Program-made: the position numbers and the translations under genes
In this document: positions 44,327-52,285 of the stretch, one piece after another
Layout: each line of letters starts with the position of its first letter
How positions within the stretch are numbered: position 1 is the stretch's first letter
Assembly (NCBI RefSeq): GCF_014645835.1
Contig: NZ_BMMM01000033.1
Span: 17,050 to 81,049, forward strand
Length of the DNA stretch: 64,000 bases
Direction: 5' to 3'
From: Streptomyces albiflavescens
GTDB lineage: Bacteria > Actinomycetota > Actinomycetes > Streptomycetales > Streptomycetaceae
Notes under the pieces: model-generated
The model's database searches: none
Told to the model about the DNA's origin: nothing
What the model saw: only the letters and a program-made list of their open reading frames with translations

Positions 44327-45253
44327 ATGACCAGCAACACCGCCGGCACCCTCGCCGAAGCGCTCTCCGCCGGGCCCGTCGTCCTCGACGGCGGCATGTC
44401 CAACCAGCTCGAATCGGCCGGGCACGACCTGAGCGACGAGCTGTGGTCGGCACGGCTGCTCGCGGAGCGTCCCGAGGCGATCGTCGAGGCGCATCTCGCC
44501 TACTTCGAGGCGGGCGCGGACGTGGCGATCACGTCCAGCTACCAGGCGACGTTCGAGGGCTTCGCCAAGCGTGGGATCAGCCACCGGCGGGCGGCCGAAC
44601 TGCTCGGACTGAGTGTGGAGTTGGCCCGGGAGGCCGCGCGCCGGGCGGCCTCCGAGGGCGTCACGCGGCCTCTGTGGGTCGCCGCGTCGGTCGGACCCTA
44701 CGGCGCGATGCTCGCGGACGGCTCGGAGTACCGGGGCCGGTACGGGCTGAGCGTCGGCGAACTGGAGCGGTTCCACCGACCCCGCCTGGAGGTGCTGGCC
44801 GCCGCCGCGCCCGACGTGCTCGCCCTGGAGACCGTGCCGGACGCCGACGAGGCACGGGCTCTGTTGCGGGGTGTGGGCGGGCTGGGCGTACCGGCGTGGC
44901 TGTCGTACAGCGTCGCCGGCGACCGTACGCGGGCCGGGCAGCCCCTGGAGGAGGCGTTCGCCCTGGCCGCCGACGCGGACGAGGTGATCGCGGTCGGAGT
45001 GAACTGCTGCGCGCCCGAAGACGTGGACGCGGCCGTCGCCACCGCGGCGCGGGTGACGGGGAAGCCGGTCGTCGTGTACCCGAACAGTGGCGAGGTGTGG
45101 GACGCGGAGGCCCGTGCGTGGGCCGGGCGATCCACGTTCACCACGGAGCAGGTCGCCGGGTGGCGACGGGGTGGGGCTCGGTTGATCGGGGGGTGCTGCC
45201 GGGTGGGGCCGGGGGCGATCGCGGGGATCAGGGAGACGCTGGCGTCGGCGTAA
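44327..45253 (+). CDS. mmuM: Homocysteine S-methyltransferase
   Basis: A 308-aa TIM-barrel enzyme that transfers a methyl group to homocysteine, usually from S-methylmethionine, giving methionine. Zinc-binding cysteines are visible in VGVNCCAPEDV and in IGGCCRVGPGAI. The length matches MmuM. Leaderless promoter arrangement upstream. It stands alone between the MITE-like element and a convergent esterase gene. Confidence 0.93.
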   Translation: MTSNTAGTLAEALSAGPVVLDGGMSNQLESAGHDLSDELWSARLLAERPEAIVEAHLAYFEAGADVAITSSYQATFEGFAKRGISHRRAAELLGLSVELAREAARRAASEGVTRPLWVAASVGPYGAMLADGSEYRGRYGLSVGELERFHRPRLEVLAAAAPDVLALETVPDADEARALLRGVGGLGVPAWLSYSVAGDRTRAGQPLEEAFALAADADEVIAVGVNCCAPEDVDAAVATAARVTGKPVVVYPNSGEVWDAEARAWAGRSTFTTEQVAGWRRGGARLIGGCCRVGPGAIAGIRETLASA

Positions 45254-45313
45254 CGGGTTTTCGCCACCTCCAGCCCTGCGCGTGCGGTGTTCTACGGGTC
45301 GGGTCCGACCGTT

Positions 45314-45341
45314 GTCCTATGTCCTATGCCCTATGCCCTAC
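45314..45341. repeat. Heptamer tandem repeat
   Basis: Four seven-base units, GTCCTAT, GTCCTAT, GCCCTAT and GCCCTAC, lie in the 143-bp gap between mmuM and the esterase gene. Confidence 0.8.
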
Positions 45342-45396
45342 GGGCCCGGTTCCGACCGTCACGTTCGGCCGGAGCCGCTCGCCGGGCTCGGTGTCG

Positions 45397-47097
45397 TCAG
45401 GGCCGACGGGCGCCGCCGGAGCGACGGAAGCGGCGTACGGCGGACAGTGGTGCCGTACCGCGCGTGGGCGAGTCGGGGCCGGGGCGCGATGCCGGGGTGG
45501 ACTCCGGAGAGCCGACCGGTTGACCGGAGGGTTTGCTCAACTCGGCGTCCCACAGGACGAGTTCTCGATCACGCGGTCCGTGGACCGTGCGCGGTTCACC
45601 GATGCCGAGTCCGCCGAAGACTTCACCGGTGCCGGATCCGCTGGATCCGCTGGATCCGCTGGATCCGCTGGATCCGCCGAAGACACCGACCGGGTGCGAG
45701 GCGTCCCAGGCGGCCCACCCGGGGTCGCCCTCCACCGCGAACCGTACCCACGCCGAGTGCATCGCGTCGGCGAGCTCCTGCGGGGCGCCCGCACCCGCCA
45801 GCTTCGCCGACTCCGGTACGTCGGCGGTGTCGAAGACGAAGCCCAGCTCCAGGGCGTGGCAGGCACCGAGGTCCGGCACGTTCGACGGCCAGGCGAACTC
45901 GTAGACGTACGCGGGAGATTGGCCCCTTCGCGCGTCGGCCAGGCGGTGCAGTGGGACCCGCAGGAGGTGATCAGTGACCATCTGGCCCACGAGGTCCGCC
46001 GTGCCCACGTCCGGATGGATGGCGCGGTAGCCGCGGGGCACCTCGTGGCCGCAGTGGCAGCGGGCCATCGCGCCGGCCAGGGCGACGGGGCCGAGCCGGT
46101 CGACGCGCTCCAGGAGGCCGCCGGGCACCAGCCACAGCCGGTACTCCTCGCTGGTCCAGCCCAGGAGGAGGTCGACGTCCGGCGCGGCGCCCTCGACGAG
46201 GGCCTCCAGTGGGTCGCGCGGGACCAGGTCGCCGTCCACGACGATACCGAAGGCGGGTCCGCCGAGCACCGGGCTGCTGAGTTTCCCCACGTCGGCCTGG
46301 GTGCGCAGAAGCAGGTCGCGGTTCACGGCGGCGAACGCCTCCGCGGTCGCCGGGATCTTCAGCCGGGTGGCCATCCTGCGCACCATCCGGCGCACCTTGT
46401 CGCGGTCGCTCACCTCGGGCGGCCCGCTCTGCAGAACGGCACGATGGAAGAGGCCCGCGGCGCGCGGACTGGCCAGCAGGGCGCCGATGCTGATGGCGCC
46501 GGCCGACTCGCCGAAGACGGTGACCCGGTCGGGGTCGCCGCCGAACCGCGTGATCGCCTCACGCACCCACTCCAGCGCGGCCAGCTGGTCGCGCAGCCCG
46601 GGGTTGGCGGGCACGTCGGGGAAGAGGCCGTAACCCTCCACACCCAGGCGGTAGTTGATGGACACCAGGACGACTCCGTCGCGGGCGAAGGAGTGCCCGT
46701 TGTAGACCGGCACAGCCGAGGAACCGCGGGTCAGGGCCCCGCCGTGGATCCACACCATGACGGGGAGCCGGGCACCCGGTCCCGGCTCCGGTGTCCACAC
46801 ATTGAGGTTGAGGCAGTCGTCGCCGGGCACGACGGGGTCGGCGAGGAGCCGTGCGAACGCCTCGGAGTACGGCGGCTTGGGCGGCGTCGGTCCGAAGGCG
46901 CCCGCGTCGCGCACACCGTCCCAGGGTTCGGGCGGCGCCGGGGGCCGGAAGCGGTGGGGGCCGAACGGCGGTGCCGCGTAGGGGATGCCGCGGAAGACGG
47001 CGATCCCGTTCTCGTACCGGCCGCGCACCGCCCCGTAGGGGGTGCTGACCACCGGGTCCTTCGTCTCCGAAACCGAGTCCACCGCGCGCACCGCCAT
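45397..47097 (-). CDS. Type-B carboxylesterase
   Basis: A 566-aa alpha/beta hydrolase of the carboxylesterase/para-nitrobenzyl esterase family: oxyanion hole WIHGGALTRGSS, nucleophile elbow FGESAGAISIG at about residue 195, C-terminal His in CHALELGFVFD. No signal peptide. ATG at 47097 chosen; a GTG nine codons earlier is possible. Near the C-terminus a slippery (GSS)n linker, encoded by a 9-bp repeat, and a long basic tail replace the usual end, so the tail may be frameshift-derived. Confidence 0.9.
   Translation of the reverse strand: MAVRAVDSVSETKDPVVSTPYGAVRGRYENGIAVFRGIPYAAPPFGPHRFRPPAPPEPWDGVRDAGAFGPTPPKPPYSEAFARLLADPVVPGDDCLNLNVWTPEPGPGARLPVMVWIHGGALTRGSSAVPVYNGHSFARDGVVLVSINYRLGVEGYGLFPDVPANPGLRDQLAALEWVREAITRFGGDPDRVTVFGESAGAISIGALLASPRAAGLFHRAVLQSGPPEVSDRDKVRRMVRRMATRLKIPATAEAFAAVNRDLLLRTQADVGKLSSPVLGGPAFGIVVDGDLVPRDPLEALVEGAAPDVDLLLGWTSEEYRLWLVPGGLLERVDRLGPVALAGAMARCHCGHEVPRGYRAIHPDVGTADLVGQMVTDHLLRVPLHRLADARRGQSPAYVYEFAWPSNVPDLGACHALELGFVFDTADVPESAKLAGAGAPQELADAMHSAWVRFAVEGDPGWAAWDASHPVGVFGGSSGSSGSSGSSGSGTGEVFGGLGIGEPRTVHGPRDRELVLWDAELSKPSGQPVGSPESTPASRPGPDSPTRGTAPLSAVRRFRRSGGARRP
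45634..45675. repeat. 9-bp microsatellite of five GGATCC units within esterase gene
   Basis: GGATCC starts at 45634, 45643, 45652, 45661 and 45670, separated by GCT. It encodes Gly-Ser-Ser repeats and can change in steps of three residues without frameshift. Confidence 0.9.
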
Positions 47098-47298
47098 GCG
47101 ACCACCAGCTCCTCGCCGACTCACAAACCGTTCACATCAGAGCATCACATCACTTCCGGGTATTCCTTCGGACGTCATTCCGGCGGACGTCGTCTCTGTG
47201 GCCGTGAGCGGCCCTGTTTGGCGCACATCAAAGCGGCCTCAGTACCGTTTCGCCCCACTCGGATTCGGCAGCGAGTTCGCCGTCGGGCCCGGCACCGA

Positions 47299-47943
47299 CT
47301 ACCCCTTGGAAACCCAGGTGATGCCGCCCAGCAGATGTGCCCGGAAGTCCGGATCGTCGTAGGCCTCGGAGGCGTGCCCGAGGGCGGTGTAGAAAACCTT
47401 GCCAGCACCCTGTTCGCGGCACCACACCAGCGGATGGTCGTCGCCCATGCCGCCCCCCTCGTACGAGGATTCGTCGGAGGAGGCGAGCACGCGCACCGAA
47501 CCACGCGGGCTGGCCCGGAAGTCGTACCACTCGTCCGTGAACTCCCAGACGGGCGGCAGATGTCGGGTCGCCGGATGCTCCCGGTCCTCGACGACGGCCT
47601 TGCCCGGCTGATACTCCGGGTGCCGGTCGAAGCGCGCGCCGAGCAGCTCGCCGTAGTAGGGCCAGTGGTACTCGGTGCACGCGGCCGCGTGCACCCCGAC
47701 GAACCCGCCGCCTCCCTCGACGTAGGCCGCGAGACGGTCACGCCCTCGCGGAGTCAGCACATCCCCGCTCGTGGAGAGGAAGACGACCGCGGCGTACGCG
47801 TCCAAGGGCCCCTCGAACGCCGCGGGGTCCTCGGTGGCGTCGACCTCGAACTCTCCGAGGGTGCGTACGGCGGCGATGGCGTCCGGGATGGAGTCGTGCC
47901 GGTAACCCGTGGTGCGGGTGCAGACGAGCAGGCGCGGGGGCAT
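47299..47943 (-). CDS. ThuA-domain protein
   Basis: A 214-aa ThuA-like trehalose-utilisation-type domain with a class I amidotransferase-like fold: VCTRTTGYRHDSIPDAI, VVFLSTSGDVLT, GGGFVGVHAAACTEYHWPYY and LVWCREQGAGKVFYTALGHA. TAGGCT lies six bases before the ATG, so it is probably leaderless. ThuA proteins act in sugar metabolism, but the reaction here is unknown. The 200-bp gap to the esterase gene shows nothing definite. Confidence 0.9.
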   Translation of the reverse strand: MPPRLLVCTRTTGYRHDSIPDAIAAVRTLGEFEVDATEDPAAFEGPLDAYAAVVFLSTSGDVLTPRGRDRLAAYVEGGGGFVGVHAAACTEYHWPYYGELLGARFDRHPEYQPGKAVVEDREHPATRHLPPVWEFTDEWYDFRASPRGSVRVLASSDESSYEGGGMGDDHPLVWCREQGAGKVFYTALGHASEAYDDPDFRAHLLGGITWVSKG

Positions 47944-48078
47944 GGCCCGAGCCTATGTCCGTGGTGGGACGGGCGCGAGGCCCGTGGGCGGAGCCCCCGA
48001 GGAACCGGTTGGGCACCCACGCCGTGTCGCGTCCGATTCGTCCAAGACTCCCTCCCACCCCCTGCCTACCGTGACCTC

Positions 48079-48480
48079 ATGACTCCACGATTCGATGTGA
48101 TCGGTCTCGTCGTCTCCGACATGGCCGCCTCCCTCGCCTTCTACCGCCGCCTCGGGCTCGTCTTCCCCGACGGCTCGGAGGACCAGCCGCACGTCGAGGC
48201 CGAACTGCCCGGCGGACTGCGGCTGGCGCTGGACACGGAGGAGACGGTTCGGTCGTTCCACGCGGGGTGGCGGCCGCCCAGCGGAGGCGGACGAGTCTCG
48301 CTCGCCTTCCTCTGCGACAGTCCGACGGAGGTCGACTCCGTGTACGAGGACCTGGTCGGCGCCGGTCATCACGGCGAGCTCAAGCCGTGGGACGCCTTCT
48401 GGGGCATGCGGTACGCGGTCGTGCACGACCCGGACGGCAACGGCGTCGACCTGTTCGCGCGGCTACCGGAGACCCAGTAG
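48079..48480 (+). CDS. VOC-family (glyoxalase-like) protein
   Basis: A 133-aa protein with paired beta-alpha-beta-beta-beta modules (FDVIGLVVSDMAASLAFYRR; YAVVHDPDGNGVDLFARLP), the vicinal-oxygen-chelate fold. Metal ligands are incomplete, so it may be a resistance or binding protein rather than a glyoxalase. TACCGT lies six bases before the ATG, indicating a leaderless mRNA. Its 3' end overlaps the convergent AraC gene by 18 bp. Confidence 0.88.
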   Translation: MTPRFDVIGLVVSDMAASLAFYRRLGLVFPDGSEDQPHVEAELPGGLRLALDTEETVRSFHAGWRPPSGGGRVSLAFLCDSPTEVDSVYEDLVGAGHHGELKPWDAFWGMRYAVVHDPDGNGVDLFARLPETQ

Positions 48481-49149
48481 CTCTCGCGTCGGCACCCCCG
48501 CCAACTCCCGTACGTCCCGCGCCAGGTGGGCCTGGTCGGCGAACCCGGCGCGGGCCGCCGTCTCCGCCAGGGGCACCCCGCCCCGGGCCAGCGCGAGGGC
48601 GCGCTGCAGCCTCAGCACCCGGGCCAGCATCTTCGGCCCGTAGCCGAACGCGGCCAGCGAGCGGCGATGCAACTGCCGTGCGCTCAGGCCCAGTTCATCG
48701 GCGACCGCGGCGACCGGGCGGCCCGCGTCGAGGGCCGCGACCACGCCGCGCAGCAGCGGATCAGGGGGTTCCGTGTCCGCCGCACGCTCCAGGGCCACCT
48801 CTTCGAGGGCGCTCACGGGGTCCGGGGCCCCGTCGACCTTCTCCGTGAGGCGCCGCACCCGGGCGGCGGGCCACAGGTCGGCCAACTCGACACGCCGGTC
48901 TCGGAGTTCATACGCGGGTACGCCCAGCAACGCGGGCGCCGTACCGGGGTAGAAGCGGACGCCCGCCCAGCCACCGGGCACACCGTCGGGAACGTACGCC
49001 CGTGTGTCAGGACCGGCCACCAGCAGCCGCCCCTCGGTCCACAGCAGATCCATGCAGCCGTCGGGCAGGACGGGCGCCACCGACGGACCGGCGATCGCGC
49101 GGGACCACGCCACCGCGCCCGCGAGCCTGGACGCACGCTCCTCGTACAC
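48463..49149 (-). CDS. AraC-family regulator (short form)
   Basis: A 228-aa regulator whose N-terminal domain matches the DUF6597-like AraC sensor type (PVLPDGCMDLLWTEGRLLVAG) with a C-terminal double helix-turn-helix (VAAVADELGLSARQLHRRSL). Minus-strand TAGCCT seven bases before the GTG suggests a leaderless start. Convergent overlap with the VOC gene suggests a functional pair, possibly a regulator of that gene. Confidence 0.88.
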   Translation of the reverse strand: MYEERASRLAGAVAWSRAIAGPSVAPVLPDGCMDLLWTEGRLLVAGPDTRAYVPDGVPGGWAGVRFYPGTAPALLGVPAYELRDRRVELADLWPAARVRRLTEKVDGAPDPVSALEEVALERAADTEPPDPLLRGVVAALDAGRPVAAVADELGLSARQLHRRSLAAFGYGPKMLARVLRLQRALALARGGVPLAETAARAGFADQAHLARDVRELAGVPTRELLGLR

Positions 49150-49159
49150 GTGCGTCAGG

Positions 49160-50095
49160 CTACGCCGCCCGCGCCCGGTGTTCCTGTGGGCTGACGCCGT
49201 ACACCCGCTTGAACGCGCTGGAGAGCGCGAACGCGCTGCCGTAGCCGACGTGCCGGGCGATCGAGTCGAGGGTGTCGTCCGTTTCGCGCAGGCGGTCGGC
49301 GGCCAGGGCCAGGCGCCAGCCGGTCAGGTAGGCCATCGGGGGCTCGCCCACGAGTTCGCTGAAGCGCCGGGCCAGGGCGGCGCGCGAGACCCCGGCCTTG
49401 GCGGCGAGAGTCGCCACCGTCCAGGGGTGGGCCGGGTCGTCCTGCACGAGCCGGAGCACCCGGCCCACGACCGGGTCGGCGAGAGCCCGGTACCAGGCGG
49501 GGGCGGCGGCCTCGGGGCGGGAGAACCAGGCCCGCAGCGAGGCGATCATCAGCAGGTCGAGGAGCCGGTCGAGGACGACCTCCTGCCCGGGCTCGTCGCG
49601 CACCATCTCCTCGGCGAGGATCGGGGTCAGCGGGCACTCCCACACGTCCGAGGTGAGCGAGAGGAGCGGAGGCAGGGCGTCCAACAGCCTGCGGCTGACC
49701 TCGCCCTGCATCATGTACGTCCCGATCAGCAGCACCGTGGAGCCGTCCAGCCGGTCGCCCCAGCTGCGTACGCCGAGTTCCCAGTGACCCTTCAGGGAGC
49801 GCCCGTCGGGGTAGGTGCACTCGCCGCCCGGCAGGATCACCGCCTGGGGCGCGGTCTTCGGGTCGTCGGCGCAGAGGTACGGGTCCGGGCCGCGCGCGAT
49901 GGCCAGGTCGCCCGCCCGCAGCGGCAGCGGCTGTCCGCCGTCCGGCACGACCCAGGCGTCGCCGCGCACCACCAGCATGATCGTCAGGGGGGCGCGGTCC
50001 TCCACGCGTACGCACCACGGCGGGTCGAAGCACGCACGGATCATGAAGGCGCCCCGCGCGCGTGGACCCTCCAACAGGCCTGCGAGTGCGTCCAT
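49160..50095 (-). CDS. AraC-family regulator with cupin sensor domain
   Basis: A 311-aa regulator with an N-terminal cupin_6-type sensor (about residues 10-180; VRVEDRAPLTIMLVVRGDAW) and an AraC double helix-turn-helix (about 210-305; WTVATLAAKAGVSRAALARRF). TACGCT six bases before the ATG indicates a leaderless mRNA. Divergent from an NmrA-like gene; such pairs are common, with the AraC protein controlling the oxidoreductase. Confidence 0.92.
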   Translation of the reverse strand: MDALAGLLEGPRARGAFMIRACFDPPWCVRVEDRAPLTIMLVVRGDAWVVPDGGQPLPLRAGDLAIARGPDPYLCADDPKTAPQAVILPGGECTYPDGRSLKGHWELGVRSWGDRLDGSTVLLIGTYMMQGEVSRRLLDALPPLLSLTSDVWECPLTPILAEEMVRDEPGQEVVLDRLLDLLMIASLRAWFSRPEAAAPAWYRALADPVVGRVLRLVQDDPAHPWTVATLAAKAGVSRAALARRFSELVGEPPMAYLTGWRLALAADRLRETDDTLDSIARHVGYGSAFALSSAFKRVYGVSPQEHRARAA

Positions 50096-50199
50096 GGCGT
50101 CAGCGTAAACGCCCTCCCGGACCCTGTCGTAGACGTGCGCTTATGGGAATGAGCCGTTCAGCGATGGTCCCTTGCCGGGCACGGCAGTTCACTGGCTGC

Positions 50200-51042
50200 A
50201 TGACGGACGACACGGCACGTACACACGACATGACGGTACTGGTCACAGGGGCTTCGGGGCGGACAGGGCGCCGGGTCGCGGAGGCCGCGCGGGCGGCCGG
50301 TCTCACGGTGCGGGCCGCATCCCGTTCCCAGGGCTTCGACTGGGAGAACCCGACGACATGGGCGGACTCCCTGCGGGGTGCGGACGCGGCGTATCTCGTC
50401 TACCCGTCCGACGTCGGCTCCCCCCGGGCCGCCTCGGCCGTCGGTGCTCTCGGGCGGCAGGCGGTCGATCACGGCGTACGGCGGCTCGTGCTGCTGTCGT
50501 CGCGGGGCGAGGAGCGTGCCCGGCCCACCGAGGAGGCGCTGAAGGCGTCGGGCGCGGACTGGACGGTCGTACGGGCCGCCTGGTTCGCGCAGAACTTCAG
50601 CGAAGGCCCGCTGGTGGAGGGGCTGCGCCACGGGGAGCTGATCTTCCCGGCAGGTGAGGTGCGCGAGCCGTTCATCGACGTGCGGGACATCGCGGACGTC
50701 GTGGTGGCCGCGCTGACATCGGGCGACCGCTATGTCGGCCAGGATCTCGCCATCTCGGGGTCCCGGCTGCTGACCTTCCGCGAGGCGGTCGCGGAGATCT
50801 CCGGGGCGACGGGCAGCGAGCTGACGTACACCCCGGTGACAGCGCGCCAGTACGGCGACAACCTGGCGGGGTTCGGGGTGCCGCCCGAGGAGGTCGAGTT
50901 CCTCGTCGAGCTCTTCGAGAGCCTTCTCGACGGCCGCAACTCCTATCTGTCGGACGGCGTCCAGCAGATCCTGGGCCGCGAGCCCCGCGACTTCTCCGAT
51001 TTCGCGCGGGAGGCCGCGGCGGCGGGGGTGTGGAAGGCGTAA
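50200..51042 (+). CDS. NmrA-like NAD(P)-binding protein (atypical SDR)
   Basis: A 280-aa Rossmann-fold protein. The dinucleotide motif VLVTGASGRTGRRV begins at residue 13, followed by LVLLSSRG and a substrate region, but without the YxxxK catalytic pair of classical SDRs, as in NmrA-like or quinone oxidoreductase-like members. Start ambiguous: ATG 50200 or ATG 50230, the latter placing the Rossmann strand at the N-terminus. Divergent from the cupin AraC gene. Confidence 0.88.
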   Translation: MTDDTARTHDMTVLVTGASGRTGRRVAEAARAAGLTVRAASRSQGFDWENPTTWADSLRGADAAYLVYPSDVGSPRAASAVGALGRQAVDHGVRRLVLLSSRGEERARPTEEALKASGADWTVVRAAWFAQNFSEGPLVEGLRHGELIFPAGEVREPFIDVRDIADVVVAALTSGDRYVGQDLAISGSRLLTFREAVAEISGATGSELTYTPVTARQYGDNLAGFGVPPEEVEFLVELFESLLDGRNSYLSDGVQQILGREPRDFSDFAREAAAAGVWKA

Positions 51043-51049
51043 CGCCCGC

Positions 51050-51104
51050 TGTCACTCCGCCGGAGGCGCTGCTGTCACTCCCCCCGGAGGCGGTGCTGTC
51101 ACTC
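51050..51104. repeat. Triplicated ~24-bp direct repeat between convergent genes
   Basis: TGTCACTC starts at 51050, 51073 and 51097; each copy continues into a CCGGAGGCG- or CCGTAGGCG-like segment. It bridges the NmrA-like stop and the YihY stop and overlaps the last codons of the latter. Confidence 0.6.
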
Positions 51105-52268
51105 TCCCGTAGGCGGTGCGTCCCCGTTCCGGTGCGGATGGTGATGCGTGCTCTTCGCATGCGTGCGCAGCCGGGACGTCACGTCCTCCGGCGGCAGGAA
51201 GCGCGACCAGCGTTCCGGGAACTCGGAGGGCATGTCCGGGTCGTCGGGGTCGATGTCGGCGTCGTACGAGCGGGCGGCGGCCGCACGGGCGACGTACTCG
51301 GCCGCCTGCTCCTGCCGCAGGCGCTCGTTCGCGGCGCGGGCGGCGGCCGTGGCGGCGGCCGGCCAGACACGGTCGATGGCGGCGTTGACGGCGGCGCCGA
51401 CCAGGACCGCGAACGCGGACACACCGATCCACAGCAGGACGGCGACGGGCGCGGCGAGCGAGCCGTAGATCGTGGGGCCCTCGACGGTGTTGGTCAGGTA
51501 GATACGGAGCAGGAAGCTGCCCAGCACCCACATGGCGAGGGCCACCAGGGCACCCGGCACGTCCTCGACCCACGGAGAGCGCACCGGCACGGACACGTGG
51601 TAGAGCGTCGTGAGGAAGACGACCGACAGCACGATGACGACGGGCCAGTACAGGACCTGTACGACGGTCGTCGACCATGGCACGAAGTTCACCACCGCGT
51701 CCGGGCCCGCCACCATCAGCGGCAGCGCGACCGAGCCGATCAGCAGCGCCACGATGAAGAGCAGGAACGACATCACGCGGGTCTTCACGATCCCGCGGGT
51801 GCCGTCGAGGCCGTACATCACGGTGATCGTGTCGATGAAGACGTTCACCGCGCGGGAGCCCGACCACAGGGCGAACAGAAAACCGAGGGAGATGATGTCG
51901 GGACGGCCGCCCTTCATCACGTCGTGCAGGATCGGCTCGGCGATCTGGTGCACGCCCTTCTCGGTGAGGACCGTGCGGGAGGCCTCCAGGATGTTGGACT
52001 CCAGGCTGGCGATCGTGTCCGCGCCGGTCCAGTCGTCCACGTATCCGAGCAGCCCGATCATGCTCAGCAGCAGTGGCGGCACGGACAGGAGCGTGAAGAA
52101 GGCGGCCTCGGCCGCCAGACCCAGGATCCGGTACTCCATGCACGAGTTGACGGTGTCCTTGAGCAGCAGCCAGGCGGTCCTGCGCTTCGATACGTTCCGA
52201 TACAGCGCGCGAGCGCGGTGGAAGCGGCCCGAGGGAGGCCGTTCAGGTGTTTCTTTTGCCTGGTGCAC
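51099..52268 (-). CDS. YihY/BrkB-family membrane protein
   Basis: A 389-aa integral membrane protein with six hydrophobic segments (AAFFTLLSVPPLLLSMIGLL to VLLWIGVSAFAVLVGAAVN) typical of the YihY/virulence factor BrkB family, and a long charged cytoplasmic C-terminus ending in a His-rich stretch. Function of the family is unsettled. GTG at 52268 is only 17 bp from the ATG of the divergent acyl-CoA dehydrogenase gene; TACGGT six bases upstream indicates a leaderless mRNA. Confidence 0.9.
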   Translation of the reverse strand: MHQAKETPERPPSGRFHRARALYRNVSKRRTAWLLLKDTVNSCMEYRILGLAAEAAFFTLLSVPPLLLSMIGLLGYVDDWTGADTIASLESNILEASRTVLTEKGVHQIAEPILHDVMKGGRPDIISLGFLFALWSGSRAVNVFIDTITVMYGLDGTRGIVKTRVMSFLLFIVALLIGSVALPLMVAGPDAVVNFVPWSTTVVQVLYWPVVIVLSVVFLTTLYHVSVPVRSPWVEDVPGALVALAMWVLGSFLLRIYLTNTVEGPTIYGSLAAPVAVLLWIGVSAFAVLVGAAVNAAIDRVWPAAATAAARAANERLRQEQAAEYVARAAAARSYDADIDPDDPDMPSEFPERWSRFLPPEDVTSRLRTHAKSTHHHPHRNGDAPPTGE

Positions 52269-52273
52269 GTCCT

Positions 52274-52280
52274 TACCGTA
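52274..52280. promoter_or_regulatory. Overlapping bidirectional -10 boxes
   Basis: The seven bases TACCGTA read as TACCGT on the plus strand (52274-52279) and TACGGT on the minus strand (52280-52275). Each is exactly six bases before the start codon of one divergent gene (ATG 52286; GTG 52268), so one symmetrical site can start two leaderless transcripts. Confidence 0.6.
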
Positions 52281-52285
52281 TCCGT

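Noticed and set aside
44443..48078. Long plus-strand frame running into the VOC gene
   Set aside because: It overlaps mmuM and is antisense to the esterase and ThuA genes; only the part from 48079 is real.
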